A DNA stretch of 6,462 nt from an uncultured Bacillota bacterium (GTDB lineage: Bacteria; Bacillota_I; Bacilli_A; RF39; UBA660), in assembly GCA_947383065.1 (NCBI GenBank), contig CANDCB010000057.1:1-6462 (forward strand), read 5' to 3'. The position numbers and the translations under genes were made by a program. Of the stretch, positions 5,358 to 6,462 are shown in pieces. The notes beneath the pieces were generated by a model. That model saw only the letters and a list, made by a program, of their open reading frames with translations, was not told where the DNA came from and searched no databases. Each line of letters starts with the position of its first letter. The stretch's first letter is position 1.

Positions 5358-6094
5358 TAACTTCTTGCTGCTCCATCAACAGATAAAATATTACCTGTAA
5401 TATAACTTGCCATATCACTTGCTAAAAATAAAAAGGCATTAGCTATATCTATTGGTTCTCCAATTCTTCCTAAAGGAATCGTCTTAACTAATGGAGCAAT
5501 CATCTCCTCAGGCAAACTAGCTACCATATCCGTTTTAGTAACCCCAGGAGCTACAGCATTTACTCTTATATTAAAGGGCGCCAACTCACGAGCTAAAGAT
5601 TTCGTTAAACCATTAACTGCAAATTTACTAGTCGGATATCCTACTCCAGATGGTTGACCATAAATACTTACCATCGAACTAGTATTTAAAATTACTCCTC
5701 CCTTATTTTCTTTCATATATGGAACCACCGCTTTTGTCATATAAAATATCGCATTAACATTTAAATTCATAATATTAGTAAATTCTTCTGCTGTTGTATC
5801 ATCAATTTTCTTATTTGCTGAAATTCCTGCATTATTAACTAATATATCAATATGTCCATATTGTTCTATAATTTTTTTAACAACTTCTTCTACTTCCGAA
5901 TAATTACTCAAATCAGGATAATAACCTTTTACATCTAATCCTTCAGCTTTAAGCTCATTTAAAGCCTTATTAACCGTTTCTTCTTTTGAACCAAACAAAA
6001 TAACCTCAGCCTGATTCTTCTTAAATAGACGAACTACTTCTAGCCCAATTCCTCTTGTGCCACCAGTAACTATTGCTACACGATTTTTTAACAT
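5357..6094 (-). CDS. SDR family oxidoreductase, FabG/BaiA-like
   Basis: 245-residue classical short-chain dehydrogenase/reductase. The cofactor loop is TGGTRGIG (10-17), the structural NNAG is at 87-90, and the catalytic tetrad is N112, S140, Y153 and K157 (GVGYPTSK). The C-terminal VDGAARS is usual for FabG-like enzymes. Stretches such as [41 protein letters not shown] and [10 protein letters not shown] resemble, from memory, the bile-acid 3-alpha-hydroxysteroid dehydrogenase BaiA more than housekeeping FabG. No other fatty-acid synthesis gene is present. A steroid, sugar or other alcohol/ketone substrate is therefore as likely as acyl-ACP. GGGAGGT lies close before the ATG. It is the first gene of an operon with the flavin reductase-rubredoxin fusion, with its own promoter at 6133-6125. 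Family is certain; substrate is not. Confidence 0.93.
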   Translation of the reverse strand: MLKNRVAIVTGGTRGIGLEVVRLFKKNQAEVILFGSKEETVNKALNELKAEGLDVKGYYPDLSNYSEVEEVVKKIIEQYGHIDILVNNAGISANKKIDDTTAEEFTNIMNLNVNAIFYMTKAVVPYMKENKGGVILNTSSMVSIYGQPSGVGYPTSKFAVNGLTKSLARELAPFNIRVNAVAPGVTKTDMVASLPEEMIAPLVKTIPLGRIGEPIDIANAFLFLASDMASYITGNILSVDGAARS

Positions 6095-6124
6095 ATTTTA
6101 CCTCCCTTATATAGTTACTAAAAC

Positions 6125-6133
6125 ATTATATCA
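6125..6133 (-). promoter_or_regulatory. Extended -10 promoter of the SDR operon
   Basis: The minus strand reads TGA TATAAT, an extended -10, with no good -35 at the usual distance (TTTTGT at 17 bases). The upstream T tract belongs to the preceding terminator, so terminator and promoter are merged. The 20 bases 6121-6140 match those upstream of trmB except at one position. Confidence 0.7.
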
Positions 6134-6134
6134 C

Positions 6135-6159
6135 AAAAAAAGAGTCAACAAAATGACTC
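6135..6159 (-). terminator. Rho-independent terminator of the upstream membrane-protein operon
   Basis: GAGTCA (6159-6154) pairs with TGACTC (6147-6142) across a six-base loop on the minus strand, followed by seven T (6141-6135). It ends the transcript carrying the small membrane protein and abuts the SDR promoter. Confidence 0.75.
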
Positions 6160-6185
6160 ATTATGAAATTTATTAAAATTACCAT

Positions 6186-6284
6186 CTATTTTTCTTTTCT
6201 AATAACTGCAATTATTAAAAATATAATAAATAATACACAAAGTGGTCCAAAAGAAATAACCAAATTTCTTAAAATATCAACCAT
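6186..6284 (-). CDS. Small single-helix membrane protein (32 residues), unknown
   Basis: A 32-codon frame from ATG (6284) to TAG. It has a short polar N-terminus (MVDILRN), one strongly hydrophobic segment from about residue 8 to 28 (LVISFGPLCVLFIIFLIIAV) and a basic tail RKEK. That is the classic layout of a one-pass small membrane protein with a cytoplasmic C-terminus. It starts 14 bases after the stop of the permease-like frame and ends about 25 bases before a good terminator, so it sits where a last operon gene should. The ribosome binding site is weak (AGAATGA). I do not recognise a family; a subunit or regulator of the adjacent transporter is only a guess. A chance AT-rich hydrophobic frame cannot be excluded. 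Confidence 0.5.
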   Translation of the reverse strand: MVDILRNLVISFGPLCVLFIIFLIIAVIRKEK

Positions 6285-6298
6285 AAATCATTCTAAAC

Positions 6299-6462
6299 TT
6301 AATAACGTTTCTCCCTAATAATATTTTTACTACATATATAAGTTATTAAAAAATATCCACCGTAAATTATAATAAGAAAAACTGCGGTCATTATAATAGA
6401 TGATAACAAATATTCATTTCCAAAAGATTCTAAAATAAATGAAAAAAATTATATCCCAAATA
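6299..6462 (-). pseudogene. C-terminal end of an FtsX-like ABC permease, frame broken at a poly-T run (partial)
   Basis: The frame 6448-6302 (stop TAA 6301-6299) encodes 49 residues including LESFGNEYLLSSIIM and a transmembrane helix running into IYGGYFLITYICSKNII, then REKRY. This resembles the last helix and tail of FtsX/BceB-type ABC permeases such as those exporting antimicrobial peptides. Upstream in this frame is a TAA at 6451-6449, immediately before a seven-T run. One additional T would join the frame to the one reading LGYNFF at the window edge. So this is either a frameshifted gene, a phase-variable tract or a sequencing error. Alternatively a short protein starts at the ATG at 6391. 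Only 14 bases lie beyond the run, so the break cannot be proved here. Confidence 0.45.

Noticed and set aside
1..6462. Plus-strand genes, CRISPR arrays, tRNA or rRNA genes, insertion-sequence ends
   Set aside because: No plus-strand frame with protein-like content, no regularly spaced repeats, no cloverleaf or rRNA sequence and no transposase or terminal inverted repeats were seen by eye.

Overview
The window is AT-rich, with sampled 60-base lines from 20% to about 42% GC. It fits a low-GC Bacillota genome, most plausibly an Erysipelotrichia-type or related Bacilli gut commensal. The reasons are strong Shine-Dalgarno sites, extended -10 promoters, short poly-T terminators, and the mix of a flavin-reductase/rubredoxin fusion, a DUF5131 protein and a PolC-type DNA polymerase relative. 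The standard bacterial code is used: every Trp in the intact genes is TGG, and TAA, TAG and TGA all act as stops. Every supported gene is on the minus strand, so transcription runs from high to low coordinates.

In transcription order: (a) 6462-6135 is the 3' end of an unseen operon, with the C-terminal end of a membrane protein that looks like an FtsX-type ABC permease (its frame is broken at a poly-T run), then a 32-residue one-helix membrane protein, then a terminator. (b) 6133-4251 is a three-gene operon with its own extended -10 promoter: an SDR oxidoreductase (FabG/BaiA-like), a flavin reductase-rubredoxin fusion (Hrb-like) overlapping it by one base, and a YbhB/PEBP protein, closed by a terminator. 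(c) 4190-2171 is a very AT-rich accessory block: a 349-residue protein that I read as a shrunken, catalytically degraded relative of the polymerase core of DNA polymerase PolC, a start-less gene remnant, and a macro-domain (ADP-ribose-binding) protein. (d) 2123-662 holds trmB (tRNA m7G46 methyltransferase) with its own promoter, then a DUF5131 protein that sits behind the trmB terminator with no visible promoter. (e) 637-1 holds an ECF-type sigma factor with a candidate self-recognised promoter, and directly abutting it the first 21 codons of a probable anti-sigma or regulated partner.

The most unusual content is block (c). A stand-alone PolC-like protein without exonuclease, PHP or zinc-finger parts, with at least one catalytic Asp replaced, paired with a macro-domain protein, is not a standard operon I recognise. 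Two database-style starts are probably too early (trmB and the sigma factor): in both cases the upstream ATG lies in or before the promoter and has no ribosome binding site. A near-identical 20-base promoter element precedes both trmB and the SDR operon.
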